Under the pieces are notes generated by a model that was not told the DNA's origin, ran no database searches, and was given only the letters and a program-made list of their open reading frames with translations. DNA of 64,000 nucleotides from Oleiphilaceae bacterium (GTDB lineage Bacteria; Pseudomonadota; Gammaproteobacteria; Pseudomonadales; Oleiphilaceae), in contig JAKVBL010000003.1 in NCBI GenBank assembly GCA_022447365.1, positions 62,001 through 126,000 of the forward strand. The letters are read 5' to 3'. Position numbers and translations under genes: made by a program. Shown here in pieces: positions 35,509-47,425 of this stretch. Each line of letters opens with the position of its first letter. Within the stretch, counting starts at the first letter, position 1.

Positions 35509-37425
35509 ATGAGTATTGTTCGCCTTGAAGGTGTTTCTCTTGCGTATGGCCTAAAGCCATTGCTTGATGAAGTTGATTTCGCAATAGAGCGCTCCCAGCG
35601 TTTATGTTTGTTGGGTAGGAATGGTGAGGGCAAATCGACCTTAATGCGTTTGCTTATGAAGCAAGCTGAGCCCGATAGTGGGACTGTGATTTTTGATAAG
35701 AATCTGAAAATCGGTTTTTTATCTCAAGACTTACCTGATGCTGATGAGCAAAAGGCTTTTGATGTTGTGGCGCAAGGCTTGCCTGAGTTAGGAGCTTTAT
35801 TGAGCGAGTATCATGCTTTAGTGGATGCTGGTGGCGAAGACTTGGATCGAATGGAGCGCTTGCAAGCAAGTATCGAAGCTCAAGGTGGGTGGACGTTTGA
35901 TAATCGCGTTATGCAGATTTTAAAGCGGTTTAATATCCAACCTGATGCGCCGATGTCTTCTTTATCAGGTGGATGGCGTCGTCGAGTGATGCTTGCGCAG
36001 GCTTTGATCAGCGAGCCTGATCTGCTGCTACTAGATGAGCCAACCAACCATTTGGATATCAACGCCATCCGTTGGCTGGAACAGACCTTGTCAGATTTTC
36101 AGGGTGCTTTGTTATTTGTGAGTCACGATAGGGCTTTTATCAAGTCTTTGGCAACAGGAATTATCGAGTTAGATAGAGGTCATATTCGCGCCTTTAATGG
36201 CAGTTATGCTCAGTATTTGGTTGAAAAAGAAAAGCTGCTAGAAGAGGAAGAAAAGCAAAATAGATTATTCGATAAGCGTCTGTCTGAAGAGGAAGCTTGG
36301 ATTCGTCAGGGTATAAAAGCACGTCGTACTCGCAACGAGGGTCGTGTGCGTGCCTTAAAAGCGATGCGCGAAGAAAGAAAAGGACGAATCGAAAAACAAG
36401 GCGCCGCGAGTTTTAAAATTGAAGCGTCAAATAAGTCTGGCAAAAAAGTAGCGCAGTTAGAGCATGTTGATTTTGCGTTTGAAGATGGGCGTCAGCTGGT
36501 AAAAGATTTCTCGACCACAATTATGCGTGGAGATCGTATAGGTCTGATAGGTGCGAATGGTGCGGGCAAGACGACTTTACTAAAACTCATCCTAGGTCAG
36601 CTCGAACCGCAGTCTGGTGTAGTGAATTTAGGCACTAAGTTAGAGGTCGCTTATTTTGATCAGCTACGTGATGGGTTAGATGCGGATAAAACCGTGATCG
36701 AGAATGTGGCTGATGGGCATGATTTTGTTGAGTTGGGTGGCGGTAGTAAGCACGTCATCGGATATCTAAATGACTTCTTGTTTACTGCAGCGCGCGCGAG
36801 AACCCCCGTGCGTGCGCTGTCTGGAGGCGAGACGAATCGCTTGTTGTTGGCCAAGCTGTTTGCGCAGCCTGCAAACCTTATTGTTATGGATGAGCCGACC
36901 AATGATTTGGATGTGTCGACTTTAGAGTTGCTGGAAGAGAAACTCGGTGAATTTGACGGTACGCTTCTTCTAACAAGCCACGACCGAGATTTTATTGATC
37001 AAGTGGTAACCAGTACGATGGTGTTTGAAGGTGATGGCCGGGTTCGAGAATATGTCGGTGGCTATCAAGACTGGGTTCGACAAACGGGTGGCGCATTGGT
37101 TGATGAGCAAGCTTTGTTAAACAAAGGTCAAACTGAAGCTCTTAAACCTGAAGTTAAAGCGCAGTTTGCTCAGAAAAAGGCTGAACCGCCAAAGAAAAAG
37201 AAACTGAGCTATAAGTTGCAAAGGGAGCTTGATCAGATGCCGGATCTCATTGCAGATTTGGAGGAAGAGGTTGCAGCACTACAAAATGAGGTGTCTAGTC
37301 CTGACTTTTACTCAAAAGAACATACCTATGTCGAGCAGCAAACAACAGCGTTGACGTCTTTGCAAGAAAAGCTTGAAGCAACTATTGAGCGATGGATGGA
37401 GCTTGAAGAGATGGCTGGTGAGTAA
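35509..37425 (+). CDS. uup: ABC-F family ATPase Uup
   Basis: 638 residues, the length of Uup. Two ATP-binding cassettes without membrane segments: Walker A GRNGEGKST and GANGAGKTT, signatures LSGGWRRRVMLAQAL and LSGGETNRLLLAKLF, Walker B LLLLDEPTNHLD and LIVMDEPTNDLD. A linker with RRTRNEGRVRALKAMR lies between them, and a C-terminal coiled coil begins near residue 560. Uup acts on ribosomes or branched DNA intermediates and limits transposon precise excision in E. coli. The following gene starts 9 bases after its stop. Confidence 0.95.
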   Translation: MSIVRLEGVSLAYGLKPLLDEVDFAIERSQRLCLLGRNGEGKSTLMRLLMKQAEPDSGTVIFDKNLKIGFLSQDLPDADEQKAFDVVAQGLPELGALLSEYHALVDAGGEDLDRMERLQASIEAQGGWTFDNRVMQILKRFNIQPDAPMSSLSGGWRRRVMLAQALISEPDLLLLDEPTNHLDINAIRWLEQTLSDFQGALLFVSHDRAFIKSLATGIIELDRGHIRAFNGSYAQYLVEKEKLLEEEEKQNRLFDKRLSEEEAWIRQGIKARRTRNEGRVRALKAMREERKGRIEKQGAASFKIEASNKSGKKVAQLEHVDFAFEDGRQLVKDFSTTIMRGDRIGLIGANGAGKTTLLKLILGQLEPQSGVVNLGTKLEVAYFDQLRDGLDADKTVIENVADGHDFVELGGGSKHVIGYLNDFLFTAARARTPVRALSGGETNRLLLAKLFAQPANLIVMDEPTNDLDVSTLELLEEKLGEFDGTLLLTSHDRDFIDQVVTSTMVFEGDGRVREYVGGYQDWVRQTGGALVDEQALLNKGQTEALKPEVKAQFAQKKAEPPKKKKLSYKLQRELDQMPDLIADLEEEVAALQNEVSSPDFYSKEHTYVEQQTTALTSLQEKLEATIERWMELEEMAGE

Positions 37426-37434
37426 AGGAGAGAC

Positions 37435-37902
37435 ATGTTGGGTTGGCTGGTAGCGATTTTCGGCACATTGGTGGTTGCGGGTTCTATTCTTTGGATTAAG
37501 CCGTCGAAGCGCGAATTGCGTATCACTGCTTTACGGCAAGAGGCGATGAAGAAGGGATTGCGGGTTCGTCTCGTTGACGAAAAACTCAAGGATAAGTTTT
37601 TTCCATGGCTTGATGACTATCGCGGTTATGTGATCTACGAAACACATCAATTACCTGTAAAAGAAGGGCGAGGGATGAAGGCGGTTCAGGTGCATAGCAG
37701 TGCTGAATTGCATGAACTCGATCGTCGAAATATGGATGGTGATCAAGCTCGTGTGTTGGCAAATCAGGAACATATTCCAAATCAAATTAGTGGGGTAGTG
37801 CTTTATCCTGATGGGGTAGGTCTGTTGTGGGATGAAAGTGGTGACGCAGAAAATATAGACGGCTTACTGGAATGTATTAAGCAATTACATTCGGCTTGCT
37901 GA
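37435..37902 (+). CDS. membrane-anchored hypothetical protein downstream of uup
   Basis: 155 residues: an N-terminal membrane helix (WLVAIFGTLVVAGSILWI) and a cytoplasmic domain (GLRVRLVDEKLKDKFFPWLDDYRGYVIYE..., then ISGVVLYPDGVGLLWDESGD). Conserved downstream of uup in Pseudomonas as I recall, but without a known role. AAAGGAG 4 bases before the ATG, co-transcribed with uup. Confidence 0.72.
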   Translation: MLGWLVAIFGTLVVAGSILWIKPSKRELRITALRQEAMKKGLRVRLVDEKLKDKFFPWLDDYRGYVIYETHQLPVKEGRGMKAVQVHSSAELHELDRRNMDGDQARVLANQEHIPNQISGVVLYPDGVGLLWDESGDAENIDGLLECIKQLHSAC

Positions 37903-37914
37903 GTTTGAAATCAT

Positions 37915-37956
37915 AAAAAAAGGGGGCGCTGCGTAAAGCAATAGCCCCCTTTTTTT
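37915..37956 (+). terminator. strong bidirectional intrinsic terminator
   Basis: AAAAAAAGGGGGC pairs with GCCCCCTTTTTTT (13 bp) around a 16-base loop. A- and T-runs on both sides serve the uup operon and the convergent gene ending at 37970. Confidence 0.9.
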
Positions 37957-37969
37957 GTTTCAGCTAGTC

Positions 37970-38776
37970 TTAAATCTTGCTAGCTAGCTGAAGGTTTTCA
38001 ATAATCTTTTTGGAATATAGGTTAACGATAAAGTTAACGCGGTTCTCGTTGTAGTTTACGAGTGACGGTTGAATAAACTCCCACTTAGTCTTGGCAGAGT
38101 CGAGAAGTTTCGCTGCTTCTGGGTTGCCTTGCTCGCTAAGCAATCCATTGAGTGTTCCGTCGAAATCTTTCGCAAGGACATCTAAAGTAATGTCCGACTC
38201 ATCTTCACGCGAATATACTTGGCTCACTGTCGATGTGCTTCGTGCGGAGTATTTGGTCATCATTAAGGCAACCATCTTCGCAGCATTATGGCTTTCGTTT
38301 TCTTTCGATACGTCGTCGCTTGCTGTTTGCTCGGCAATCGATTTGTATAAAATATTCAGCGCATCATTGAATGATATATTGTAGTTTGCCAGTTCACCGA
38401 CCAAGCGAAGGTCGGTGTAACCTGTGTCATTCACCACTTCAATATTTTCGTTCAATGAGTCTTCATAGGTAAGCCATGCGTCACGAGCGGCATCAACTTG
38501 AGAGATTAAATCTGAATCTGACAGCGCTCCAGCGATATCGATCATAAGATCTTCGACGCTTCCTACTGCAAACTGTACTTCTTGCTGTTGTTCTTTGTCG
38601 GCCTGATTTGCACTGAAATTATAGAAACCGTTGATTGAGTAATAACTATTGATAGTTGCTTCATACACTTTTTCCATGGCGCCGAGTGCTTGATCTTTTT
38701 CGAGTGCTTGCACGTTAAGCGTCATTGCGCTTAATGCTATAGCCGCTGCGGTATGAATGATTTGTCTTATTTGCAT
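37970..38776 (-). CDS. exported helical protein of unknown function
   Basis: 268 residues with a signal peptide (IIHTAAAIALSAMTLNVQA). The mature protein is predicted mostly helical and rich in Asp, Asn and Ser (VEDLMIDIAGALSDSDLISQVDAARDAW, ALNILYKSIAEQ, AKMVALMMTKYSARSTST). The four-helix look is reminiscent of periplasmic sensor domains, but there is no membrane segment or signalling domain. I do not recognise a family. GGAG 7 bases before the ATG. Monocistronic, transcribed away from fadBA. Confidence 0.65.
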   Translation of the reverse strand: MQIRQIIHTAAAIALSAMTLNVQALEKDQALGAMEKVYEATINSYYSINGFYNFSANQADKEQQQEVQFAVGSVEDLMIDIAGALSDSDLISQVDAARDAWLTYEDSLNENIEVVNDTGYTDLRLVGELANYNISFNDALNILYKSIAEQTASDDVSKENESHNAAKMVALMMTKYSARSTSTVSQVYSREDESDITLDVLAKDFDGTLNGLLSEQGNPEAAKLLDSAKTKWEFIQPSLVNYNENRVNFIVNLYSKKIIENLQLASKI

Positions 38777-39123
38777 TATTTTCTCCGACTATTATTTCTG
38801 CATACAACTTATATATGCATTATAAGAATTTAGTGTAGTTATGAATGCCTTACTTACAACTTTCAAATTGTGTAATAAGTGGTTGTTTTTCATTAATTTG
38901 CCTCCATTAAATAATTTCTAAAACATTCATACATAAACGGCCTGAAAACGGTGTAAGCCTTTTTGGCATTGACAAACGATTGAGTTTTCTACAAGGTACA
39001 CGCCTCACGATTCAAACGATCGTATGAATTTTTGTTTTCTCACCCCATTTGCTTGGGGTTAAACAGATTGTCAGGCAGCTTTCCTCTGCACTGGCACGAA
39101 CTTATAAACTTGGAGAACAGTTG
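38777..39123 (+). promoter_or_regulatory. fadBA upstream region with two CAAACGAT copies
   Basis: 347 bases without a gene, AT-rich. CAAACGAT occurs at 38973-38980 and again at 39013-39020, 40 bases apart, about four helical turns. The first overlaps a TTGACA (38969-38974) that could be a -35 box. CAAAC is reminiscent of half-sites of the fatty-acid repressor PsrA, but the mirrored half is not seen, so an operator is only a suggestion. GGAG 7 bases before the fadB ATG. Confidence 0.3.
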
Positions 39124-41268
39124 ATGATTTACGCAGGTAAAGCCATCACGGTTAAAGAAATCGACGGTGGGTTCGCGCAGTTGAACTTCGACCTCGAAGG
39201 CGAATCCGTAAACAAATTTAACCGGCTGACTATCGAAGAACTAGGCGCAGCAGCAGAAGCACTTAAAGGTGCAGATGTTAAAGGTCTAGTTGTTACAAGT
39301 ACTAAAGATGTATTCATCGTTGGTGCGGATATCACAGAATTCACTAGCTTGTTTGCAGGTCCTGAAGAAGAACTTATCGCAAACAACTTGAAAGCAAACT
39401 CTGTATTCAATGCGATCGAAGATCTGCCTTTCCCAACAGTAACGGCTATTAATGGCATTGCTCTTGGTGGTGGTTTCGAAATGTGTTTAGCGACTGACTA
39501 CCGTGTTATGTCGACTAAAGCGAAAGTTGGTCTTCCTGAAGTTAAGCTAGGTATCTTCCCAGGATTCGGTGGTACTGTTCGTCTTCCACGTTTGATCGGT
39601 GCGGATAACGCAATCGAGTGGATTGCAGCAACTAAAGAGCACAAAGCAGATGCAGCTCTTAAGTTTGGTGCAGTAGATGCAGTTGTCGGTCCAGAGAAAT
39701 TGATGGACGCAGCAATCAACCTTCTTGAACAAGTTAACGCTGGCAAACTAGATTACGAAGCACGTCGTGCAGAGAAAACTAGCAAGCTGAACTTGAACCC
39801 AATGGAAAGCATGATGGTATTCGAAACTGCTAAAGGTTTCGTAGCTGGTCAAGCTGGTCCTCACTACCCAGCGCCTGTTGAAGCGATCAAAGCAATGCAG
39901 AAGCACTCGGGTATGTCACGTGATAAAGCAATCGAAGTGGAAGCAAAAGGCTTCGCTAAGATGGCTAAAACGTCTGTTGCGGCATCATTGGTTGGTCTTT
40001 TCCTAAACGATCAAGCGCTTAAGTCTAAAGCGAAAGAGCTTGCTCCTAAAGCTTCAAAGGTTAACAAAGCAGCGGTTCTTGGTGCAGGTATCATGGGTGG
40101 CGGTATCGCTTACCAATCTGCTCTTAAAGGTACGCCAATCATCATGAAAGATATCGCACAAGCAGGTATCGATCTTGGTTTGAATGAAGCGAAGAAGCTT
40201 CTTGCTAAGCGTGTTGACAAAGGTCGCATGAAAGCTGACAAGATGGCTGACGTTCTTAACGCAATCGATCCAACACTTAGCTACGGTGACTTCGGTGAAG
40301 TTGACCTAGTTGTTGAAGCCGTTGTTGAGAATCCAAAAGTTAAAGATATCGTTTTACGTGAAGTAGAAGATCAAGTATCTGAAGATGCGATCCTTACATC
40401 TAATACTTCGACGATTTCTATTGATTTGCTTGCGAAGAACTTGAAGCGTCCAGAGAACTTCTGTGGCATGCACTTCTTCAACCCAGTACACATGATGCCA
40501 TTGGTTGAAGTAATTCGCGGTGAGAAGACAAGCGAAGAGACGATTGCGACAACAGTTGCATACGCTCAAGCAATGGGTAAAACACCTGTTGTTGTTAACG
40601 ATTGCCCGGGCTTCCTAGTAAACCGTATCTTGTTCCCTTACTTTGGTGGTTTCGCTGCGCTTATGCGTGACGGTGCTGACTTCCAGCGTGTAGACAAGAT
40701 CATGGAGAAGTTCGGTTGGCCAATGGGTCCTGCTTACTTGCTTGACGTTGTAGGTATGGACACAGCTAATCACGGCGGTGAAGTAATGGCTGAAGGCTAC
40801 CCAGATCGTATGGGTAAAGACTTCAAAACAGCGATTGACGTGATGTTTGAAGCTGGTCGTTTTGGTCAGAAGAATGACAAAGGCTTCTACGCTTACGAGC
40901 TAGATCGTAAGGGTAAGCAGAAGAAAGTTGTAGATGAATCTGTTTACGACATGATTAAGCCAGTTGTTGCAAGCAGCAATGAGTTTACTGATGAAGAAAT
41001 CATCGAACGTATGATGGTCCCACTTTGCATCGAGACTGTTCGTTGTTTGGAAGACGGTATTGTTGATACTGCGGCTGAAGCAGACATGGGTCTGATCTTC
41101 GGTATCGGTTTCCCTCCATTCCGTGGTGGTGCGCTTCGTTACATCGATTCTATCGGTATCGAAGAATTCAACAAGATCGCAGACAAGTATGCTGATCTAG
41201 GTGCTCTCTACACGCCGACTGAAGGTATGCGTGAGATGGCTAAAACTGGCAAGAAGTTTTTCGGCTAA
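39124..41268 (+). CDS. fadB: fatty-acid oxidation complex subunit alpha
   Basis: 714 residues, the Pseudomonas FadB length. The N-terminal enoyl-CoA hydratase has both catalytic Glu: [18 protein letters not shown] and [17 protein letters not shown]. The C-terminal 3-hydroxyacyl-CoA dehydrogenase starts at [16 protein letters not shown] (NAD site) and has [16 protein letters not shown] with the catalytic His. Performs hydration, isomerisation and dehydrogenation in beta-oxidation. Codon choice is strongly biased (GGT, CGT, AAC, ATC), unlike many neighbours, suggesting high expression. The longer frame to 39049 has no ribosome site. fadA follows after 28 bases. Confidence 0.97.
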   Translation: MIYAGKAITVKEIDGGFAQLNFDLEGESVNKFNRLTIEELGAAAEALKGADVKGLVVTSTKDVFIVGADITEFTSLFAGPEEELIANNLKANSVFNAIEDLPFPTVTAINGIALGGGFEMCLATDYRVMSTKAKVGLPEVKLGIFPGFGGTVRLPRLIGADNAIEWIAATKEHKADAALKFGAVDAVVGPEKLMDAAINLLEQVNAGKLDYEARRAEKTSKLNLNPMESMMVFETAKGFVAGQAGPHYPAPVEAIKAMQKHSGMSRDKAIEVEAKGFAKMAKTSVAASLVGLFLNDQALKSKAKELAPKASKVNKAAVLGAGIMGGGIAYQSALKGTPIIMKDIAQAGIDLGLNEAKKLLAKRVDKGRMKADKMADVLNAIDPTLSYGDFGEVDLVVEAVVENPKVKDIVLREVEDQVSEDAILTSNTSTISIDLLAKNLKRPENFCGMHFFNPVHMMPLVEVIRGEKTSEETIATTVAYAQAMGKTPVVVNDCPGFLVNRILFPYFGGFAALMRDGADFQRVDKIMEKFGWPMGPAYLLDVVGMDTANHGGEVMAEGYPDRMGKDFKTAIDVMFEAGRFGQKNDKGFYAYELDRKGKQKKVVDESVYDMIKPVVASSNEFTDEEIIERMMVPLCIETVRCLEDGIVDTAAEADMGLIFGIGFPPFRGGALRYIDSIGIEEFNKIADKYADLGALYTPTEGMREMAKTGKKFFG

Positions 41269-41275
41269 GCGCTGA

Positions 41276-42472
<1,197 letters not shown>

Positions 42473-42630
42473 TCGTTTAGTTGTCGCATCGGCTATTTTG
42501 GCTTTCACGCATTGTTGAAAGTTAGCTCAGAATGCTCATTTACTCTATGTAAACTGCGTCTCTTCTCTAACTTTCGCATAGCCTGAAACCAAAATTTCTC
42601 GATGCTTGTAGCTACTAAGTTTAAAGCGCC

Positions 42631-42681
42631 TTTCGATTAAACAATCGAAATCTAAAAAGCACGGTTTATCCGTGCTTTTTT
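42631..42681 (+). terminator. fadBA terminator with a preceding hairpin
   Basis: A first hairpin, TTTCGATT-AAAC-AATCGAAA (42631-42650), is followed by AAAAAGCACGG-TTTAT-CCGTGCTTTTTT (42654-42681), a perfect intrinsic terminator. It lies 158 bases after the fadA stop. Confidence 0.85.
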
Positions 42682-42725
42682 GCGTTTAAGTGCTTGATGA
42701 TTTTTTTGTCTGTTTGGAAGTAAAA

Positions 42726-42833
42726 ATGATGGCTGATGCAGAAAAAACTTTGCAAGAGCTTGACCACTCAGCTACAAATCAATATATATGTTGCGCTAAA
42801 TTTGCGTTAGGTACGCCTCTAACCATATGTTGA
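42726..42833 (+). CDS. possible 35-residue ORF between fadA and topA
   Basis: [20 protein letters not shown]..., with GGAAG upstream of the ATG. It occupies part of the 413-base gap between fadA and topA, where I recall a small gene in Pseudomonas. Composition is not distinctive, and it may simply be the topA leader. Confidence 0.22.
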   Translation: MMADAEKTLQELDHSATNQYICCAKFALGTPLTIC

Positions 42834-42885
42834 AAGCGTAATTGTTTGCTTTCCTTTTTCTATTTTGAGCTTTTTTTGGAGTGAT

Positions 42886-45561
42886 ATGGCTAAGTCTCTA
42901 GTCATCGTGGAATCGCCTGCCAAAGCGAAAACGATTAATAAATATCTCGGTTCGGACTTCATCGTTAAGTCAAGTGTCGGACATATTCGAGACCTTCCTA
43001 CCTCTGGTGGCGCTTCGACAGCTACGCCTGCTGAGCGAGCAAAGCAAGCGGCTGCAACACGCAAAATGAGTCCCGATGAAAAAGCTGCATATAAAAAGAA
43101 GAAGAGTAAAGATCAGCTGATTAACAGAATGGGTGTCAATCCTGAAAAGGATTGGGCAGCACATTACGAAATCCTTCCCGGTAAAGAGAAGGTGGTAAAT
43201 GAATTAAAGAAGTTGGCTAAGAATGCCGAAACTATCTATCTCGCGACGGATTTGGATAGAGAAGGAGAGGCGATTGCTTGGCACTTAAAAGAAGCGATTG
43301 GTGGCGATGAGTCTCGCTATCGACGTGTGGTATTTAATGAGATCACTAAGAAAGCGATTCAAGAAGCGTTTAAGCAGCCAGATGAGTTGGATCAAAGCCG
43401 AGTAAATGCTCAGCAAGCGCGCCGCTTTCTAGATCGAGTAGTGGGTTTCATGGTGTCTCCGTTGCTATGGGCTAAGATCGCTCGTGGTTTGTCTGCCGGG
43501 CGAGTACAGTCTGTTGCTGTTCAGCTTATTGTTGAGCGTGAGCGTGAGATTCGAGCATTTGTTCCAGAAGAATACTGGGAAGTGTTCGCCGGTTTGAAGG
43601 CATCTGAAAAGGGCGATGCACGTTTTCAAGTTTCTAAGTATGCAGATAAGGCATTTAGGCCTGTCTCAGAAGCTGAGACGAATGAACACTTGGCGCGACT
43701 AAAGTCTGACGCGTACAACATTACGAGGCGCGAAGATAAGCCCACTAAGTCTCGTCCTAACGCGCCGTTTATTACCTCTACCTTGCAACAAGCAGCAAGT
43801 ACTCGACTTAGCTTTAGCGTTAAGAAAACGATGATGCTGGCGCAGCGTCTATATGAAGCGGGTTACATCACCTATATGCGTACCGACTCTACGAACTTAA
43901 GTGCTGAGGCGGTTGCTAATTGTCGTGATTATATTCAAGACAAATATGGCAACGATTATCTTCCTGAGAAACCACGCTTATACAGCAGTAAAGAAGGTGC
44001 GCAAGAAGCTCACGAAGCAATTCGTCCCTCTGATGTAACGGTAAAAGCGACGCATATATCTGGTTTAGAAAAAGATGCTGAGCGCTTGTACGAATTGATC
44101 TGGCGAAACTTTGTTGCCTGTCAGATGACGGATGCGCAGTTCTTGAGCTCTTCAGTTGAAGCAAGTGCTGGTGACTATACCCTTCGTACCCGTGGCCGTA
44201 TTTTGAAGTTTGATGGTTTCCTTAGAGTGATGCCGACAAACAGCAAAAAAGATGATGATGTGATTTTGCCTGACTTCAAAGTAGGTGATGCCTTATCTCT
44301 AGGCGAACTTGATCCTAAACAGCATTTCACCAAGCCGTCCCCTAGATATTCAGAAGCGGCGCTTGTAAAAGAACTCGAAAAGCGTGGTATTGGTCGACCT
44401 TCAACCTATGCTGCGATTATTTCGACCATTCAAGAGCGCGGCTATGTGCGTGTTGAGAATCGCCGGTTCTATGCTGAAAAAATGGGTGACATTGTTACGG
44501 ATCGCCTCGCAGAATCATTCCCTGATTTGATGGACTACAACTTTACTGCTCAGATGGAAGAGCAGTTGGATGATATTGCGCTTGGTAACAAGGACTGGAA
44601 ATCCGTTCTTAATCAGTTCTACGGTAACTTCACGGTTCAGCTAGATAAAGCTGAAGCCGCTAACGATGGTATGCGCAGTAACGATCCGGTTGAAACGGAT
44701 ATCCCTTGTGGAAATTGCGGGCGCAATATGCAAATTCGTACAGCTAGTACCGGTGTGTTTTTGGGTTGCTCTGGTTATTCCTTGCCGCCAAAAGAGCGCT
44801 GCAAGAATACAATGAACCTTGTCCCCGGTGACGAAGTCGCGAGCGCAGACGATGATGAAGGCGAGTCTAAGCTACTTCGTCAGAAGCGCCGTTGTAAAAT
44901 TTGTGGTACTTCCATGGAAAGCTATTTGATTGATGAGAATCGAAAGCTTCACGTGTGCGGGAATAATCCAGATTGCGAAGGTTACGAAGTAGAGGAAGGG
45001 AAGTTCCATATTAAGGGCTACGATGGGCCAACACTTGAATGTGATAAGTGTGGTTCGGAGATGCAACTTAAATCAGGCCGTTTCGGCAAATACTTTGGTT
45101 GTACCAACGAAGAGTGTAAGAATACACGTAAATTATTGAGAGACGGGAATCCAGCGCCACCTAAGATGGATCCTGTCCCAATGCCAGAGCTTCAATGTCA
45201 GAAAGTCGATGATACGTATATCTTGCGCGATGGTGCTGCAGGCTTATTCTTGGCAGCCAGTAAGTTCCCTAAGAACAGAGAGACTCGTCCACCTTTACTT
45301 GCGGAGTTGTTGCCGCATAAAAATGAGATAGATCCAAAATATAGTTTCTTGTTTGATGGGCCAGTAGCAGACCCTGATGGACATCCAAGTGTTATTCGCT
45401 TTAGTCGCAAGACTAAAGAGCAGTACTTGATGTCTGAAGTCATGGACGGTGAAAAAGCAAAAGCAACGGGTTGGACGGCCTATTACCAAGATGGTAAGTG
45501 GGTCGAGACTGCTGCTAAGCCGAAAGCGCCTGCTAAAAAGAAAGCTGCAAAAAAGAAATAG
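42886..45561 (+). CDS. topA: DNA topoisomerase I
   Basis: 891 residues. TOPRIM ([32 protein letters not shown]), type IA core with the active Tyr in [34 protein letters not shown]. Three C-terminal zinc modules follow: [11 protein letters not shown]..., [13 protein letters not shown]..., [21 protein letters not shown], then a DNA-binding region and a Lys/Ala tail ([11 protein letters not shown]). Relaxes negative supercoils. The ATG at 42886 with GGAGTGAT upstream was chosen over the longer frame from 42865. The M14-type gene starts 9 bases after. Confidence 0.97.
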   Translation: MAKSLVIVESPAKAKTINKYLGSDFIVKSSVGHIRDLPTSGGASTATPAERAKQAAATRKMSPDEKAAYKKKKSKDQLINRMGVNPEKDWAAHYEILPGKEKVVNELKKLAKNAETIYLATDLDREGEAIAWHLKEAIGGDESRYRRVVFNEITKKAIQEAFKQPDELDQSRVNAQQARRFLDRVVGFMVSPLLWAKIARGLSAGRVQSVAVQLIVEREREIRAFVPEEYWEVFAGLKASEKGDARFQVSKYADKAFRPVSEAETNEHLARLKSDAYNITRREDKPTKSRPNAPFITSTLQQAASTRLSFSVKKTMMLAQRLYEAGYITYMRTDSTNLSAEAVANCRDYIQDKYGNDYLPEKPRLYSSKEGAQEAHEAIRPSDVTVKATHISGLEKDAERLYELIWRNFVACQMTDAQFLSSSVEASAGDYTLRTRGRILKFDGFLRVMPTNSKKDDDVILPDFKVGDALSLGELDPKQHFTKPSPRYSEAALVKELEKRGIGRPSTYAAIISTIQERGYVRVENRRFYAEKMGDIVTDRLAESFPDLMDYNFTAQMEEQLDDIALGNKDWKSVLNQFYGNFTVQLDKAEAANDGMRSNDPVETDIPCGNCGRNMQIRTASTGVFLGCSGYSLPPKERCKNTMNLVPGDEVASADDDEGESKLLRQKRRCKICGTSMESYLIDENRKLHVCGNNPDCEGYEVEEGKFHIKGYDGPTLECDKCGSEMQLKSGRFGKYFGCTNEECKNTRKLLRDGNPAPPKMDPVPMPELQCQKVDDTYILRDGAAGLFLAASKFPKNRETRPPLLAELLPHKNEIDPKYSFLFDGPVADPDGHPSVIRFSRKTKEQYLMSEVMDGEKAKATGWTAYYQDGKWVETAAKPKAPAKKKAAKKK

Positions 45562-45570
45562 GGTTTAAGC

Positions 45571-46485
45571 ATGGCGTATGCAATTGGCACCCCAGGTCAA
45601 CCTTGGGGTGAATCCGAAATAGAACAATGGCGTTCTGCGGTACGCTATTATCGTTCGTATCAAACTGAAGTTGTTGATCATTTGTATCGACTCTCTGATC
45701 GCTTTCATATCGATAACTACGGCTCTCTTTCTCACGACCCTATTCGATATTCGTTGTTTGCCGTTAAAACCGCTCAGCCGAATCCTGAGCTTCCCTGGGT
45801 GCTTATTACTGGTGGAGTGCATGGTTATGAAACGAGTGGTGTTTTAGGTGCGCTCTCTTTTTTAGTTAATAAGGCAGAGCAATACGAAGAGAAGTTTAAT
45901 TTAGTCGTTATTCCTTGCGTGAGTCCTTGGGGCTTCGAAACGATCAATCGGTGGAACTATGACACTATTGATCCAAATCGATCCTTCAAAGATGGCGGGC
46001 TATGTGAGGAGGCTCAATTTACGATGCAATATGTTGCTAAACATGACATTGAACCAGTGATGCATATTGATTTGCATGAAACGACAGATACTGATGCTAC
46101 TGAGTTCCGCCCAGCGCTTGCTGCGAAGTTAGGCCAGAAAGAAACGCCAACACATATTCCCGATGGGTTTTATCTTGTTGGAGATAGAGGTAATCCTCAA
46201 GATGCCTTTCAGGCGCGTATTATTGCTGCTGTTGAATCGGTGACGCATATTGCACCAAATGATGAAGAAGGCTGCTTGTTAGGCGATAAGGCATCGCAGC
46301 ACGGTGTAGTGAATTATGATGCTAAACTGCTTGGTCTATGTGCAGGTTTTACATCAGCAAGGTTCACAACGACCACTGAAGTTTATCCTGATAGCGAGAG
46401 TGCAACGCGCGAAGAATGTATTGCTGCGCAGGTTGTGGCTGTTGAGGCTGCGTTAGAGTTCGTGTCTGAGCAGATAAATAGCTAA
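45571..46485 (+). CDS. M14-family metallopeptidase-like protein
   Basis: 304 residues. Zinc-ligand motifs ITGGVHGYETSGV (HxxE) and HIDLHETTDTDATEF, the pattern of the M14 carboxypeptidase/succinylglutamate desuccinylase group, plus SPWGFETINRWNYDTIDPNRSF. C-terminal TTTEVYPDSE carries a Glu that may be the base. Acts as a deacylase or carboxypeptidase on an unidentified small substrate. Immediately downstream of topA, probably co-transcribed. Confidence 0.82.
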   Translation: MAYAIGTPGQPWGESEIEQWRSAVRYYRSYQTEVVDHLYRLSDRFHIDNYGSLSHDPIRYSLFAVKTAQPNPELPWVLITGGVHGYETSGVLGALSFLVNKAEQYEEKFNLVVIPCVSPWGFETINRWNYDTIDPNRSFKDGGLCEEAQFTMQYVAKHDIEPVMHIDLHETTDTDATEFRPALAAKLGQKETPTHIPDGFYLVGDRGNPQDAFQARIIAAVESVTHIAPNDEEGCLLGDKASQHGVVNYDAKLLGLCAGFTSARFTTTTEVYPDSESATREECIAAQVVAVEAALEFVSEQINS

Positions 46486-46496
46486 CACGAATGATG

Positions 46497-46527
46497 GCGT
46501 ATTTCCGCTGGTGCGGGAATACGCTTT
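46497..46527. terminator. hairpin between convergent genes
   Basis: GCGTATTTCCGC and GCGGGAATACGC pair around TGGT with one mismatch, followed by TTT. It lies 12 bases after the peptidase stop and 31 before the convergent stop at 46558. Confidence 0.6.
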
Positions 46528-46557
46528 CTGCAACATGCGTCTGAGCTTAGATCATGC

Positions 46558-47424
46558 TTACTTTTGCAATCGCTTTAGTAAACTTGATGTGTCCCAACGA
46601 TTCCCCCCCATGTCTTGTACGTCAGCATAGAACTGGTCAACAAGAGCCGTAACGGGGAGTTTTGCATGTATTTTTCTACCTTCTTCAAGGCAGATCGCTA
46701 AGTCTTTGCGCATCCAATCAATAGCAAATCCATGTTCATATTCGTCAGCAATCATGGTCTTATGACGATTATCCATCTGCCAAGATTGAGCGGCACCTTT
46801 AGATATCACGTCGATGACTGACTGAGGGTCGAGTCCTGCTTGTTGTGCAAAGTGAATAGATTCCGATAAGCCTTGAACTAAACCTGCAATAGCGATCTGA
46901 TTGCACATTTTTGTAAGTTGACCTGCACCAATGTCGCCTAGGCGTTTGCAAGACTTCGCGTAAGTTGCGATGAATTCCTCGGCTTTTTCATAAGCGGCGT
47001 CGTCACCTCCACACATAACAGTCAGTTGACCGTTAATCGCACCTTGCTCGCCACCTGAAACGGGCGCGTCTATGAAATCAATACCTAGGTTAAGAGCTTG
47101 TTCATGCAATTCGCGGGCGACTTCAGCAGACGCGGTCGTATGGTCGATAACGAGTGTTCCTTTCGGAAGTTCCGCAAGTAAGCCATTCTCTCCAAAGTAC
47201 ATATCTCTCAAATCGTTGTCGTCACCAATACATGTCATTACGCATGCGATATCTCCCGGAATTTGAGTGAAGTCGCTAATGACAGTACCAGAGAATTCAT
47301 TGGCCCACTCAGAGGCCTTGCTTGATGTGCGGTTGAATACAAATGTTTCGAAGCGTTGAGAAAGATGGCCTGCCATGTGATAGCCCATGACGCCAAGCCC
47401 AAGGAACAATACCTTTTGAGACAT
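46558..47424 (-). CDS. 3-hydroxyisobutyrate dehydrogenase-family oxidoreductase
   Basis: 288 residues. N-terminal Rossmann VLFLGLGVMGYHMAGHL, substrate motif DAPVSGGEQGAINGQLTVMCGG, and catalytic Lys in GAGQLTKMCNQIAIAG. This is the beta-hydroxyacid dehydrogenase fold (GarR, HIBADH, succinic semialdehyde reductase). Substrate unresolved. The ATG at 47424 follows the stop of the upstream DUF1499 gene with one base between, so they are an operon; an in-frame ATG at 47439 would overlap that gene. Confidence 0.9.
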   Translation of the reverse strand: MSQKVLFLGLGVMGYHMAGHLSQRFETFVFNRTSSKASEWANEFSGTVISDFTQIPGDIACVMTCIGDDNDLRDMYFGENGLLAELPKGTLVIDHTTASAEVARELHEQALNLGIDFIDAPVSGGEQGAINGQLTVMCGGDDAAYEKAEEFIATYAKSCKRLGDIGAGQLTKMCNQIAIAGLVQGLSESIHFAQQAGLDPQSVIDVISKGAAQSWQMDNRHKTMIADEYEHGFAIDWMRKDLAICLEEGRKIHAKLPVTALVDQFYADVQDMGGNRWDTSSLLKRLQK

Positions 47425-47425
47425 G

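Noticed and set aside
38973..39020. PsrA operator upstream of fadB
   Set aside because: Only CAAAC half-sites are present; the mirrored GTTTG half at proper spacing is not seen, so it is kept only as a weak regulatory suggestion.
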